Positions 15,769 to 25,448 of a stretch of 56,909 bases of DNA are shown here, piece after piece. This DNA comes from CAYZIC01 sp964478335 (GTDB lineage: Bacteria > Verrucomicrobiota > Kiritimatiellia > RFP12 > DVOR01): NCBI GenBank assembly GCA_964478335.1, contig CAYZIC010000004.1, positions 1 through 56,909 on the forward strand, given 5' to 3'. Position numbers and translations under genes: made by a program. The notes under the pieces are model-generated. The model searched no databases. It saw only the letters and a program-made list of their open reading frames with translations, and was not told the DNA's origin. Numbering within the stretch: position 1 is the stretch's first letter; the number at the start of each line of letters is the position of its first letter.

Positions 15769-18177
15769 ATGAAACATCTCCCTGTACTCGCTGCCCTCTT
15801 ACTGTCAACCGCTCCGCTTTTTGCAGGCGAATTGACCAAGGCCTCCGTCCACACCACCATCACCCCCATTGTTGCACAAGCAGGCTATGGTGATATCGCT
15901 CGCAATGTCGTCAAGATCCTTGAGCGTCGCCACCTCTCACAAAAGCCGTTTGATGATGAAATGAGCAAAAAGGCCTTTCGCAATCTCCTCGATGCAATCG
16001 ACTATGACCGCATCCTCTTGACCGATGAGGATCTCAAGCCTTTTGCTAGCCGCATCACCCAGATTGATGACGAGCTCAAAGCTGGCAATGTCTCACTCGG
16101 TTACGAGCTGATCAATATCATCCGCAAGAAATTCAACGAACGCTACCAATTCATCCAACGGTCATTTGACAAGCCTTTTGACTTTACCGTAGACGAAAGC
16201 TACCAATGGCGCCGAAAAGAAGCCAAGCGTCCAGCCACTCGAGCCGAGCAAGAGCGCCTCTGGCATCTCGACCTCAAAAACGAAATGCTCGCCATCAAGC
16301 TTGGTAAACAGCTCGATGCCGAAGAGGCCCTACCTGCAGATCCCAAGGCCAAGCTCACCATTGAGATCGACGCTGCAGGCATCTACTCAATCGGTGACAA
16401 AACCTTTGACATCGAGACGCTCGCCCTCATATTCGCCAAAATCGCAAAAGAGCGCCCCACGCAGCCCGTCGTGATTTTGGCCGACAAAGCGGCCCCATTG
16501 TCGACACTTCCCAGTCTGCTCAAGACGTGCCAAGATCTCGGAGTCAACGCCATCACCACCTCGATCAAACCTGCCGATGCCCAAGCCGCCAAGGTCGACC
16601 CGATTCAAGCTAATGAAGCTGCCGAATTGGCCAAGACTCCCCAAGAGCGCATTCTCAAGCGCTATCGCGCCGCACGCAATGCCTTTGCCGAGATGGATTC
16701 AGAGACGGTGCTTCAGCTCTATCTGACCGCAGCCTCAACGGCTTATGATCCGCACACCAATTATCTCTCACCGATGACCCTCGAAGATTTCACCATGCAC
16801 ATGAATTTAACCCTCTGCGGCATTGGTGCCACCCTCCAATACGATGATGGGCTCATCAAGATTGTCGAAGTGATGGATGGCGGCCCAGCGGGTCGTGACA
16901 TGCGTAAAAATCGCCTCGTCGTGGGCGATCGCATCATTGGTGTCGGTCAGGGCGATGGTCCGATCGAGAACATCATGCACAAGCCCCTCAATCGGTCCAT
17001 TCGTAAGATCCGTGGACCCAAGGGGAGCAAAGTCATCCTCAAAGTCATCCCCGCATCTGACAAGAGTGGCCTCTCAACCAAGACGATTGACCTCGTACGC
17101 GATGAAATCAAGCTCGAGGAGCAAGCCGTCTCTGGTCATATCAAGGAGTTCAAACTCCCCAATAGTGGCACCCGTCGCTTTGGCTATGCCAAGATCCCAA
17201 CCTTTTATGCGTCGATGGGCGAGCCCCCCACGAGCAGCAAGTTTAGAAGCGTCACCGCAGACTTGGTTAAGCAGATTGCGGACTTTAATGCCAAGCGCGT
17301 CGATGGTATGATCTTGGATTTGCGCAACAATGGTGGCGGCTCTCTGATCGAAGCCATCCAAATGACCTCACTCTTTGTCTGCGGTCCGGTCGTGCGCATC
17401 AAGGATGCTTGGCGCTCACAAACCCTCAGTGCTCCGCGCATTGACGACTCAGTCGCATTTCGTAAGCCTTTGATCGTATTAATCAACCGTAACTCTGCCT
17501 CTGCATCCGAAATTGTCGCAGGTGCTCTCAAAGACTACGGGCGGGCCATTATTGTCGGCGACAGCCACACTCATGGTAAAGGCACCGTGCAAGACGTTAC
17601 GTCTCTCGATGGGAAAAACTCTGGGTCTGAAAAGATTACCACGGCAAGCTTTTACCGCATCAATGGCTCATCAACCCAGCTTAAAGGAGTCTCAGCAGAC
17701 ATTGTGATCCCCTCAGTTTTTGATGCCTTCAACCGTGGCGAAGACACCCTCAAGGATGCCTTTCCCTGGACTGAGATCACTCCGGCTTTTTATGAGAAGA
17801 TCTCCGACATGAAACCAGTTATCACCCAGCTCAAGCCCAAGAGCCAAGCGCGCTTGCTCGCAGACAAGGACTTTAAGGAAGCCCAAGCGATGATCGCCTT
17901 TATCAAAAAGCTCGAGGGAGAAACCACCATCACCCTTGAGCAAAATAAGCGCTTGATCACGATGAAAGCCGAGCGTAAGATTCGCAAGATCCAAGAAGAC
18001 CTCCTCAATGACTCCCGTAAAAAAGAAGAGGCCAAAGCTAAAGAAGCCAAGCATGACTTTGTCCTGAGAGAGTCTTACATGATCTTAAATGACTACCTCA
18101 ACCTCAATGACAAGACCCGGGATCCCTTTGAAACCAATGGCAACTTAGGCAATCGCTTGATGAACCTCATTAAATAA
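15769..18177 (+). CDS. prc: Tail-specific protease (Prc/CtpA) with an inserted ExbD-like domain
   Basis: This periplasmic S41 serine protease recognises C-terminal tails. A signal peptide ends near residue 20 (PLFAGE). The N-terminal helical domain is followed by a PDZ domain (about 345-435), the protease core with the catalytic dyad S578 (SASASE) and K604 (HGKGTVQ), and the lysine-rich C-terminal domain typical of the Prc group. At 802 residues it is about 120 longer than E. coli Prc. Residues about 195-267 account for much of this: they look like the periplasmic domain of ExbD/TolR (LTIEIDAAGIYSIGDK ... VVILADKAAPLSTLPSLL). The insertion splits the N-terminal domain. It is translated between the NERD gene and dxs. 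Confidence 0.9.
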   Translation: MKHLPVLAALLLSTAPLFAGELTKASVHTTITPIVAQAGYGDIARNVVKILERRHLSQKPFDDEMSKKAFRNLLDAIDYDRILLTDEDLKPFASRITQIDDELKAGNVSLGYELINIIRKKFNERYQFIQRSFDKPFDFTVDESYQWRRKEAKRPATRAEQERLWHLDLKNEMLAIKLGKQLDAEEALPADPKAKLTIEIDAAGIYSIGDKTFDIETLALIFAKIAKERPTQPVVILADKAAPLSTLPSLLKTCQDLGVNAITTSIKPADAQAAKVDPIQANEAAELAKTPQERILKRYRAARNAFAEMDSETVLQLYLTAASTAYDPHTNYLSPMTLEDFTMHMNLTLCGIGATLQYDDGLIKIVEVMDGGPAGRDMRKNRLVVGDRIIGVGQGDGPIENIMHKPLNRSIRKIRGPKGSKVILKVIPASDKSGLSTKTIDLVRDEIKLEEQAVSGHIKEFKLPNSGTRRFGYAKIPTFYASMGEPPTSSKFRSVTADLVKQIADFNAKRVDGMILDLRNNGGGSLIEAIQMTSLFVCGPVVRIKDAWRSQTLSAPRIDDSVAFRKPLIVLINRNSASASEIVAGALKDYGRAIIVGDSHTHGKGTVQDVTSLDGKNSGSEKITTASFYRINGSSTQLKGVSADIVIPSVFDAFNRGEDTLKDAFPWTEITPAFYEKISDMKPVITQLKPKSQARLLADKDFKEAQAMIAFIKKLEGETTITLEQNKRLITMKAERKIRKIQEDLLNDSRKKEEAKAKEAKHDFVLRESYMILNDYLNLNDKTRDPFETNGNLGNRLMNLIK

Positions 18178-18185
18178 TCCCCTTC

Positions 18186-20069
18186 ATGTCACTACTTGAT
18201 CAAATCAAATCTCCACACGATGTCCAGCAATTGGCTGAGGCATCGTTGCCTAGTTTAACCTCAGAGATCCGCAACCGCATCATACACTGTGTCTCCAAGA
18301 CTGGTGGACACTTAGCTCCTAGCCTTGGCACGGTCGATCTCACCCTTGCATTGGCTAAAGTATTTGACTTTGACCATGACAAGCTCGTTTGGGATGTTGG
18401 GCACCAAAGTTATGCCTGGAAAATCATCACTGGACGCAATGATCTCATGCCAACCCTCCGCCAATTTAATGGATTACGAGGGTTTCCGTGTCGCGAAGAG
18501 AGCCCCTATGATCATTTTATCGGTGGCCATGCAGGGGTCGCCATCTCTGCGGCACTAGGCATGGCGGCAGCTCGAGATCGCCTAGGACAAAAGCACAGCG
18601 TCATCGCAGTCGTAGGTGATGCGTCATTAACCAATGGCATCTCTCTCGAAGCTCTTAATGCCATTCGACACACGACAGCAAAGTTTATCCTGGTCATCAA
18701 TGACAATCAAATGAGCATCGCTAAAAATGTCGGTGCCGTTTCCCAAGCATTAGCCAAAAGCATCTCTAACTATCGCTACAATCGCATCCGTCAGATGGCG
18801 ATCAATGCTGGGCATACGTTACACTTCACTCGACTCAAAACAGCCTACCACACGGTTAAAAACTTTATTAAGCACATCATCTTGCGCAACCGCTCGGCAA
18901 TCTTTGAGGACTTGGGAATCCGTTATTTAGGTCCCACAGACGGACATGATTTAAATGCGCTGATCAATGCTTTGCGCAGTGCTCAAGAGTCGGATCGTCC
19001 TGTGGTCATCCACATTTCTACAATCAAGGGCAAAGGCTTTAAGCCTGCCGAGCTCAACCCATCCTACTGGCATGGTGTCGGCCCCTTTAATCCCGAGCAA
19101 AAGACCCCGCCCCTCAAGACAACCCAACCCTCTTACTCTGCGACATTCGGTCAAACGCTCTGCGAGTTAGCGAGCAAGTGCCCTGATTTGGTCGCAATCA
19201 CCGCAGCCATGCCTGACGGGACTGGTCTCAGACCGCTCTTTGAGAAGTGTAAATCACAGGCTTTTGATGTCGGCATTTGCGAGGAGCATGCCTGTGTATT
19301 TGCAGCAGGATTGGCAACACAGGGCTTGAGGCCTTTTGTTGCGATTTACTCAAGCTTTATGCAGCGAGCGATCGACTGTATTATGCATGACATTTGCCTG
19401 CAAAAGCTCCCCGTCACACTCTGCCTCGATCGATCAGGTGCCGTCGGTGCTGATGGCCCTACCCATCAAGGGATCTACGATATTGCCATGTTGCGCACTC
19501 TCCCCAATCTGACCATCATGCAACCTGCCTCCTTGGCCGAGCTTGCCCTAATGGTACGCTTTGCGGCAACCTTTAATGGTCCACTTGCAATACGTTATCC
19601 TAAAGGCAATCTCAGTAGCACTGCAACACCATCTCCCATTATACTCGGAGAAGCACAAATCATTACACCGACCACACCTGAAACAACGCTTGCGATTTGG
19701 GCGCTAGGCGATACGGTACCGATTGCCGAAACGATAGCCCAGCACCTCATTGCGCAAGGCATTGAGACCTCCGTGGTCAATGCGCGATTTGTTAAGCCGC
19801 TCGACAAGCGCTTGCTTGCACAGCAAGCTGCCCAATGTACACATCTTGTCACATTTGAGAATGCTGCACTTGCAGGAGGCTTTGGTTCGGCAATCCTCGA
19901 AGCCCTCGCACTGCTCCCCAACCATCCTGCAACCCTTACCCTCGGATGGCCAGACCAGATCATTCCACAAGGCGATGACCTACTCGTGCGCAAGCACTTC
20001 AACCTCCATGACGAGGGTCTACTCGAACAAATCCTCGCCCACATTAACGGCGCTCCCAAACGCGGCTAG
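18186..20069 (+). CDS. dxs: 1-deoxy-D-xylulose-5-phosphate synthase
   Basis: Dxs condenses pyruvate and glyceraldehyde 3-phosphate, using thiamine diphosphate, as the first step of the MEP isoprenoid pathway. Residues DVGHQSYAWKIITGR, GGHAGVAISAALG, the cofactor motif GDASLTNG...NDNQMSI (GDA in place of the more common GDG) and the second-domain EEHACVFAAGLA with DRSGAVGADGPTHQG are all in place. The length of 627 residues is normal. It begins 8 bases after the prc stop with no clear ribosome-binding site, so translation may be coupled. It converges with polA across a shared terminator. Confidence 0.96.
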   Translation: MSLLDQIKSPHDVQQLAEASLPSLTSEIRNRIIHCVSKTGGHLAPSLGTVDLTLALAKVFDFDHDKLVWDVGHQSYAWKIITGRNDLMPTLRQFNGLRGFPCREESPYDHFIGGHAGVAISAALGMAAARDRLGQKHSVIAVVGDASLTNGISLEALNAIRHTTAKFILVINDNQMSIAKNVGAVSQALAKSISNYRYNRIRQMAINAGHTLHFTRLKTAYHTVKNFIKHIILRNRSAIFEDLGIRYLGPTDGHDLNALINALRSAQESDRPVVIHISTIKGKGFKPAELNPSYWHGVGPFNPEQKTPPLKTTQPSYSATFGQTLCELASKCPDLVAITAAMPDGTGLRPLFEKCKSQAFDVGICEEHACVFAAGLATQGLRPFVAIYSSFMQRAIDCIMHDICLQKLPVTLCLDRSGAVGADGPTHQGIYDIAMLRTLPNLTIMQPASLAELALMVRFAATFNGPLAIRYPKGNLSSTATPSPIILGEAQIITPTTPETTLAIWALGDTVPIAETIAQHLIAQGIETSVVNARFVKPLDKRLLAQQAAQCTHLVTFENAALAGGFGSAILEALALLPNHPATLTLGWPDQIIPQGDDLLVRKHFNLHDEGLLEQILAHINGAPKRG

Positions 20070-20494
20070 CTCTGCGATAGGCACCGTCAGAGCGAGGGAA
20101 TCCTCCCTCCCCATGCCCCAGACTCGTCAGACCTCGCACTTGAAAGCGTATAGGGTAAATGTCTATACCTAGGACACTTGTCGATGCCTAGCGCAACTTG
20201 CCCTCTTTTGTACTTGCCAACCGGGCGGTCACTCATCTCCATCATCTTCCCCCATGGGAAAGCGATAATAGGGAAATCTTTTATTGATATCATTGATTTG
20301 TGATTTTTGTACTTGCATCCACTAAAATCGCACAATAAAAAGTCTCAGCTTGCAACATTTAGCAAGCTGAGACTTTTTTATTGTCCCCTCCCCCTTAAAG
20401 GAGCGCCCAATCGCCGCTAGCAAAAGGGATAATTCCTTTTGTCGCACTTGCGTGTATGGAGGGGGATCTTAAGACCGTTATGGTCTACTGCGGA
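20070..20494. other. Convergent intergenic region
   Basis: This 425-base gap between dxs and polA holds a strong two-way terminator. I see no convincing gene. A short minus-strand open frame (20087-20335) has no family likeness and no good ribosome-binding site. An undiscovered small RNA is possible in the AT-rich half, but I see no specific sign of one. Confidence 0.5.
20333..20383. terminator. Bidirectional rho-independent terminator (dxs and polA)
   Basis: CAATAAAAAGTCTCAGCTTGC is followed by an 8-base loop and its near-perfect complement, which runs into TTTTTTATTG. The A and T runs flank both sides, so it can end transcripts from both strands. Confidence 0.92.
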
Positions 20495-23290
20495 CTAATG
20501 AGCGACGTGCCAATTAGGCCCCGTGCCAACGGATAGGTCTAGGGGCGCCTTGAGCGGCCAGGTCTCGGTGAAGACTTGCTGAATGAGTGCGCGTACGGTT
20601 TCTTCTTCGTCCTTGGGCACGTCAAAGAGCAATTCGTCGTGGATCTGCAAGATCATCGTTGTCTTGAGGCTTGCCTGAGTCAACGCTTGGTCCATTCGGA
20701 TCATTGCCTGCTTAATAATGTCTGCAGCGGTCCCTTGTACGGGCATATTGATGGCGATGCGCTCGGCGGCTTTGCGTGTGGTGCCATTCCTCGATGCGAG
20801 ATCTGGGAGGAGTCTGCGGCGGCCGAGGAGGGTTTTGGCGTAGCCCTTTTCTTTAGCAATGGCGATAGCCTGCTCCATGAATTCCTTGATCTTAGGATAG
20901 TGGGCAAAGTAGCTATCAATCAGCGTCGTGGCGTCACGCACGGGGATTCTCAGGCGTTGAGATAGACCATAGGATGAGATACCGTAGATGATGCCAAAGT
21001 TAACCATTTTGCAATAGGAGCGTTGTTGAGGAGTGACCTGATCCATGGGGATGCCGTAGACTTTGGAGGCGGTCTGGGTGTGAATATCGACACCATCAGC
21101 AAATGCCTGTAACATCGTGGGGTCTTGACTCATCTCTGCCATAATGCGCAATTCCACTTGGGAATAGTCCGCCGCAATCAAGACATGGTCACGATCCGAT
21201 GCGACGATTGCTTCGCGAATGCGTTGGCCGCGGTCTGAGCGAACGGGGATATTTTGCAAGTTTGGATTGGATGATGAGAGGCGGCCCGTTTCAGTAAAGG
21301 CTTGGTTAAAGGTCGTGTGAATCTTACCCGTCTGCGGATCGATGTGGGTGGGCAATTTGTCGACATAGGTATTTTTGAGCTTTTGGCAAGCTCTGTAGTC
21401 TAGGATGAGGTCGACAATTGGATGGGCATCGCGCAATTTAAGAAGGGTCTCTTCGTCGGTCTTAAATTGTCCAGTTGCTGTTTTTTTAGCATAGGGGTCG
21501 ATTTTGAGGGTGTCAAAGAGCAGGGTGCCGATCTGTTTTGGGGAGGCGATATTGAGCGTACCTGGGGCATAGGCGCGAATGGCCGCATCGAGCGTAAGCA
21601 GCTCGCCCTCTAATTCTTGACCAAAGAGTCTCAAGGCTTGCTGGTCAATCGTGACACCAGCATTCTCCATTTTGAGGAGCACATTCTGGAGAGGCTCTTC
21701 GCACTGTTCCAAGAGGTCGATGAGGCCTTTTTGAGCGACCAAAGGCCGCAGGACATCTTCGAGTTGGAGGGTGACATCGGCATCTTCTGCGGCGTAATCA
21801 GCGATTGTCTCTGGCTTTAATTGGGCCATGTTGCCGTCTTTTTTCTCACCGATCAGCTGACTAATCGGGATGGGGTCGTAGTTGAGATACTGCCGGGCAA
21901 GGTGATCCATATTATGACGGTCTGTTGCATCGATCAAGTAGTGGGCTAATATGGTATCATGGCAAATCCCTAAAAAATCAAATCCATAGTGCTGCAATAC
22001 TTGGCGATCAAACTTGAGGTTATGACCAATGACCACCTTGGTGCGATCGGCAAAGATTGGGGTGAAGCGTTTGAGTAGCATCTCCACGCCCCAGTCGTCC
22101 TCGGGAAAAGGCACATACCACGCTCTGTGGGGTGCAGTCGCAAAAGAACACCCCACCGCTCGGTCTGCTCGTGGGTTTAAGCCGGTCGTCTCGGTATCAA
22201 AGGCAAATCGCTCTGCAGCTTGCAGTGCGCAGAGTAGCTCATCCCACTGCTCTTCTGTTTGCACGCAGGTATAGGTATGCTCGATGGTTTTGACAGAATC
22301 ATAATTCGTTGTGACCAGTGTCGCGTGCGATGCGGGTGCAAGTGTCGCGGAGACGGTATCCTTGGCTGGAGCATGCTGCGCAAAGAGCGGTAAATCGCCT
22401 AGGTCATTTGTAGACGCTGTGGATCGAGCCGATGAGGCAAAGGCCACGCCAAGGCGATTGGCCACTTGATTGAGCTCGTACTTGCCCAAAACGGGTGCCA
22501 AACGCGTTGCATCAATGGGCTTGACGGCGATTTCATCCCACGCTAAGACCATCGGCACATCTCGCCGAATGGTGACTAAATCGTAACTGAGGCGAGCGAT
22601 TTGCTCGTTATCACGGATCTTTTCACCCAGCTTGCCCTTAATCTCCCCAGCGTGCGCTAAGACCCCCTCAAAGGATCCCCAGTCTTGCAAAAGCTTCACC
22701 GCAGTCTTGGGGCCGACACCTGGTAGACCAGGGATATTGTCCGAGGCATCACCTGTCAACGCCAAGTAGTCAATCACTTGATCAGCCGTGGACAAGCCAA
22801 ACTTATCACAGATATCTTGTGCACTGAGGACTTTGCCATCGCGATAGATAGAGACGTGGTCGCCAGCAAGCTGACCCAAGTCTTTATCTGGTGAGGCAAT
22901 AAAGACCTCAAAGCCATCGGCCACGCCGCGCGTTGCCAGCGTACCCAAGACATCGTCTGCCTCGTAACCCTCTACACGAATCACGGGAATGCCCAATGCT
23001 TGAGCCAATTCTGTCGCCATCGGGATCGAGGCGATGATATCCTCAGGGGCTTTATCGCGCTGTGCCTTGTAGAGCGGATACATCTGGTGACGAAAGGTCG
23101 GGCTGAGAGATTCTGCGGCAAAGGCGATATGCGTGGGCTGCTGCTCTTTAAGGATCTGCACCAAGGTCGTTGCCAGCAGCGACACGCAGGCGGTATTGAT
23201 CCCTGTGGCCGTCATCGGGGGGCGATTCATAAAGACGAAGTATCCCCGATACAGGATCGGCATGAGGTCAATAATAAAAAGTCGATTCAT
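20495..23290 (-). CDS. polA: DNA polymerase I
   Basis: All three domains are present and look active. The 5'-3' exonuclease covers about residues 1-290 (GYEADDVLGTLA, ASPDKDLGQLA, GDASDNIPGLPGVGPKTA). The 3'-5' exonuclease covers about 335-525 (FDTETTG near 364, GHNLKFD, YAAEDADVTLQL). The polymerase has motif A ADYSQVELR, motif B KMVNFGIIYG and motif C IHDELLFDV near 885. The length of 931 residues is normal. It fills Okazaki gaps and performs repair synthesis. It starts 34 bases after the HAD phosphatase gene and probably shares its transcript. Confidence 0.97.
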   Translation of the reverse strand: MNRLFIIDLMPILYRGYFVFMNRPPMTATGINTACVSLLATTLVQILKEQQPTHIAFAAESLSPTFRHQMYPLYKAQRDKAPEDIIASIPMATELAQALGIPVIRVEGYEADDVLGTLATRGVADGFEVFIASPDKDLGQLAGDHVSIYRDGKVLSAQDICDKFGLSTADQVIDYLALTGDASDNIPGLPGVGPKTAVKLLQDWGSFEGVLAHAGEIKGKLGEKIRDNEQIARLSYDLVTIRRDVPMVLAWDEIAVKPIDATRLAPVLGKYELNQVANRLGVAFASSARSTASTNDLGDLPLFAQHAPAKDTVSATLAPASHATLVTTNYDSVKTIEHTYTCVQTEEQWDELLCALQAAERFAFDTETTGLNPRADRAVGCSFATAPHRAWYVPFPEDDWGVEMLLKRFTPIFADRTKVVIGHNLKFDRQVLQHYGFDFLGICHDTILAHYLIDATDRHNMDHLARQYLNYDPIPISQLIGEKKDGNMAQLKPETIADYAAEDADVTLQLEDVLRPLVAQKGLIDLLEQCEEPLQNVLLKMENAGVTIDQQALRLFGQELEGELLTLDAAIRAYAPGTLNIASPKQIGTLLFDTLKIDPYAKKTATGQFKTDEETLLKLRDAHPIVDLILDYRACQKLKNTYVDKLPTHIDPQTGKIHTTFNQAFTETGRLSSSNPNLQNIPVRSDRGQRIREAIVASDRDHVLIAADYSQVELRIMAEMSQDPTMLQAFADGVDIHTQTASKVYGIPMDQVTPQQRSYCKMVNFGIIYGISSYGLSQRLRIPVRDATTLIDSYFAHYPKIKEFMEQAIAIAKEKGYAKTLLGRRRLLPDLASRNGTTRKAAERIAINMPVQGTAADIIKQAMIRMDQALTQASLKTTMILQIHDELLFDVPKDEEETVRALIQQVFTETWPLKAPLDLSVGTGPNWHVAH

Positions 23291-23324
23291 AATAAAATCC
23301 TTAATTGAGGCGTTATTCCAGCCC

Positions 23325-23939
23325 CTAGAGATAGGTCAAGAGCTCAGGTAGCGACTGAATGATCGGCACGCACGCTTGACTCAGCCGTGCATCATCTTGA
23401 TGCCCATGATTCACGAGAATAGCATGCCAGCCGAGCGCTTTGGCAACCTCTGCATCATGCAGGGTGTCACCGACGAGCAAAGTCCCAGCGGGCAGATTGA
23501 GCGAACGAGCCTTGTTTTGCTTAGAGGAGCCATTGACATTATCACTCCCAATCACAGCATCAAATAGATCCAGCAAGTCGGACTCTCGCACTTGGTCAAA
23601 CAATAGATTTTGCTCTAAGGCAGACAAGATCATTAGCCGATAGCCACGAGCACGACAGGCCTGGAGCGTTTCGCGAGCTTGCAGGTGTGGACGTAGCTTG
23701 GGGGAAATGCAAAAGCGCAAATGGTACACTTCGGCAATAGAGACCCAAGATTCAGGATCGGGCTCTAACCCCAAGTGATGGTAAAAGGCAGGCACAGGGT
23801 AGACAAACTGTGCCCGATAATCTGCCAGAGACAATCGAGGCAGGTTGTGCGTGCGCAAGATCGCATTCAGTGAATCAAGACTCGCCTGCACATCATTGAG
23901 CAGGGTACCATTCCAATCCCAAACAATTGTCTTGCACAT
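23325..23939 (-). CDS. HAD-superfamily hydrolase (phosphoglycolate phosphatase-like)
   Basis: The nucleophile motif DWNGTLLND (D8) is the DxN variant of DxDGT seen in part of the Gph-like group. Motif II lies in MILSAL, the conserved lysine region in SSKQNKAR, and motif III in LVGDTLHDAEVAKALG. The cap domain sits between motifs I and II. At 204 residues it fits a small cytosolic phosphatase. The substrate is unknown, with 2-phosphoglycolate or a sugar phosphate likely. Lying beside polA it could clear phosphoglycolate from DNA repair, but that is inference. Confidence 0.82.
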   Translation of the reverse strand: MCKTIVWDWNGTLLNDVQASLDSLNAILRTHNLPRLSLADYRAQFVYPVPAFYHHLGLEPDPESWVSIAEVYHLRFCISPKLRPHLQARETLQACRARGYRLMILSALEQNLLFDQVRESDLLDLFDAVIGSDNVNGSSKQNKARSLNLPAGTLLVGDTLHDAEVAKALGWHAILVNHGHQDDARLSQACVPIIQSLPELLTYL

Positions 23940-23975
23940 GGCTCTGCCTGCTCTACTCCATCCAGTACCCTACAA

Positions 23976-24785
23976 CTAGTTTGCAGGAGTCTGGCTACGA
24001 TATTTCGTGCGACAATCGGAGCAGTAAAAAAAGCTCTTATCCCACGTGGTTTCCTCTTCCTTACCACAGTTGTCGCACGTCCGAATGCGCTTGGCGCGTT
24101 GCAAACGACAATCTGCGCAATAAAACTCATCACCGCCCCAAGTGGTTTCCTCCTCCTTACCGCAGCGCATACACGCGCGCACTTGCGCACTGCGCTTAAG
24201 ACGAAAGTCTACCGCATGCTCATCCATAAAGAGATGAGGGAAATCAAAACACTTTGGTGCAGCCAAGAGCGACGCACTCGAAACGGACCTCCCCTTAATG
24301 GGATTGAGTGCGACCAATTGCACACGCTTACCCAGCGAACGGATCTTTTGCAAGACCGGGATATAGTCAGGCGTCCCACCGATCAAGACAGCCACATCAT
24401 AGGCCCCAGGCTGCATTGCGTAGTAAGTCATCGAGGCGGCCAGATTAGCATTCACCCATTTATCCTCAGGAGAGGCATCGGGATCACGACGAAAATCAAT
24501 CTCCATAATGTCCATCTCATAGCCACACTGCTCACTCAAAAAGTGATAAAACGTCGTCTGCTTGGCGGGATTATAACCGACCTTATTCACAGGAATCGTG
24601 CCAAAATAGTTCGTGCGCACAATATCGACATCCAAACCAATCGTCTCGGCCAAGGTTTGAGCCACGATATCAGGAATGCGCTTGTAATCGACCTCAAAGC
24701 CATGCTCATTGAGCGTATCAAACAGAACCTGCCGAGATTTATACAACCAAGCCCCATCAATAAACAACATTGCGCGAATAGACAT
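23976..24785 (-). CDS. NYN-domain (LabA/DUF88-like) protein with two tandem zinc ribbons
   Basis: Residues 1-185 resemble the NYN/PIN-like nuclease fold: FIDGAWLYKS with D10, a helical middle, then DVAVLIGGTPDYIPVLQKI and GKRVQLVAL. Two of the acidic sites differ from the canonical pattern. The usual K-G-V-D is KWVN (N112), and SGDSDF is GGTPDY (only D140 remains). Residues 203-260 hold two near-identical zinc ribbons, C205/C208/C223/C226 and C237/C240/C255/C258, spaced 32 residues apart, each with GKEEETTW between its cysteine pairs. The ribbons probably bind RNA or protein. An AAGAAAGG site precedes the ATG. Confidence 0.75.
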   Translation of the reverse strand: MSIRAMLFIDGAWLYKSRQVLFDTLNEHGFEVDYKRIPDIVAQTLAETIGLDVDIVRTNYFGTIPVNKVGYNPAKQTTFYHFLSEQCGYEMDIMEIDFRRDPDASPEDKWVNANLAASMTYYAMQPGAYDVAVLIGGTPDYIPVLQKIRSLGKRVQLVALNPIKGRSVSSASLLAAPKCFDFPHLFMDEHAVDFRLKRSAQVRACMRCGKEEETTWGGDEFYCADCRLQRAKRIRTCDNCGKEEETTWDKSFFYCSDCRTKYRSQTPAN

Positions 24786-24828
24786 ACTTCAAAAACCTTT
24801 CTTATCTAACTTATAAAAACCTTTGGAA

Positions 24829-24921
24829 TTAAGGATCCTTTATAATCTCCCAATTCCTCCATTTAGTACTACGGATCATAGCATAGCCGCCCACACAAAG
24901 CAAGCACAAAATCCCAATCAT
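24829..24921 (-). CDS. Possible 30-residue membrane peptide
   Basis: A frame starting MIGILCLLCVGGYAMIR has one hydrophobic helix followed by a basic, tryptophan-rich end (STKWRNWEIIKDP). The frame stays open upstream to 25029, but that part is translated repeat DNA. No clear ribosome-binding site is seen for the inner ATG. It may be real or chance. Confidence 0.25.
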   Translation of the reverse strand: MIGILCLLCVGGYAMIRSTKWRNWEIIKDP

Positions 24922-24949
24922 GCAATAAAAAACGGCTCTTGGAACGACC

Positions 24950-25030
24950 TGCGGCCTTTTGGAAGAGTCGCCGCCCACTGTTACAGTCCACTGTTCACTC
25001 GCTGCAAGCTCGCCTGCGCAAGCCTGCATT
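24950..25030. repeat. GC-word and heptad repeat block
   Basis: GGCCTTTTGGAAGAGTCGCC, then CCACTGTTACAGTCCACTGTTCACT-type heptads, then GCAAGCTCGCCTGCGCAAGC. The same words occur near 34650 and 44360. Confidence 0.65.
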
Positions 25031-25193
25031 CTTTGTATATTGAGGCATTTATTCTTAAACGCCAGCCACCCTTGCTCTCCCCAAATCCGGCTCTTGTGCG
25101 ATTATAGTGGGTAATAGACAGAGCAAAGATCAGTGTCCCCAGCCCTCTGCCTGAGACCGAGACCAAAGCTACCCCGCCACATGATCAATTGCA

Positions 25194-25223
25194 ATGTCAT
25201 TGCACAATGCCTTGCAATGACAT
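25194..25223. repeat. 11-bp inverted repeat with 8-base loop
   Basis: ATGTCATTGCA and TGCAATGACAT flank CAATGCCT. Further CCTTGCAACCCAAAA / CCTTGCAATCCAAAA direct repeats follow at about 25233 and 25256. Confidence 0.6.
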
Positions 25224-25448
25224 GATTATTTACCTTGCAACCCAAAAGAGGAATGCCTTGCAATCCAAAAATAGTTTAGACTGCAACCCATTTCACATTT
25301 ATGTTATAACCCATTTTATGACACCTTAGTAGATAGATTGATCAAAACCAGAGCCATCCATTTAATTGTTTCTTTAAGGGGGAGGGGCTCTGGGTTGTCT
25401 ACGTCAAACCCATTAAAATCGAACAAGATCCCCAAATCCCCCCGATAA

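Noticed and set aside
20070..20335. Small minus-strand gene upstream of the dxs-polA terminator (82 codons)
   Set aside because: No ribosome-binding site, no family likeness, and it would start inside the terminator region.
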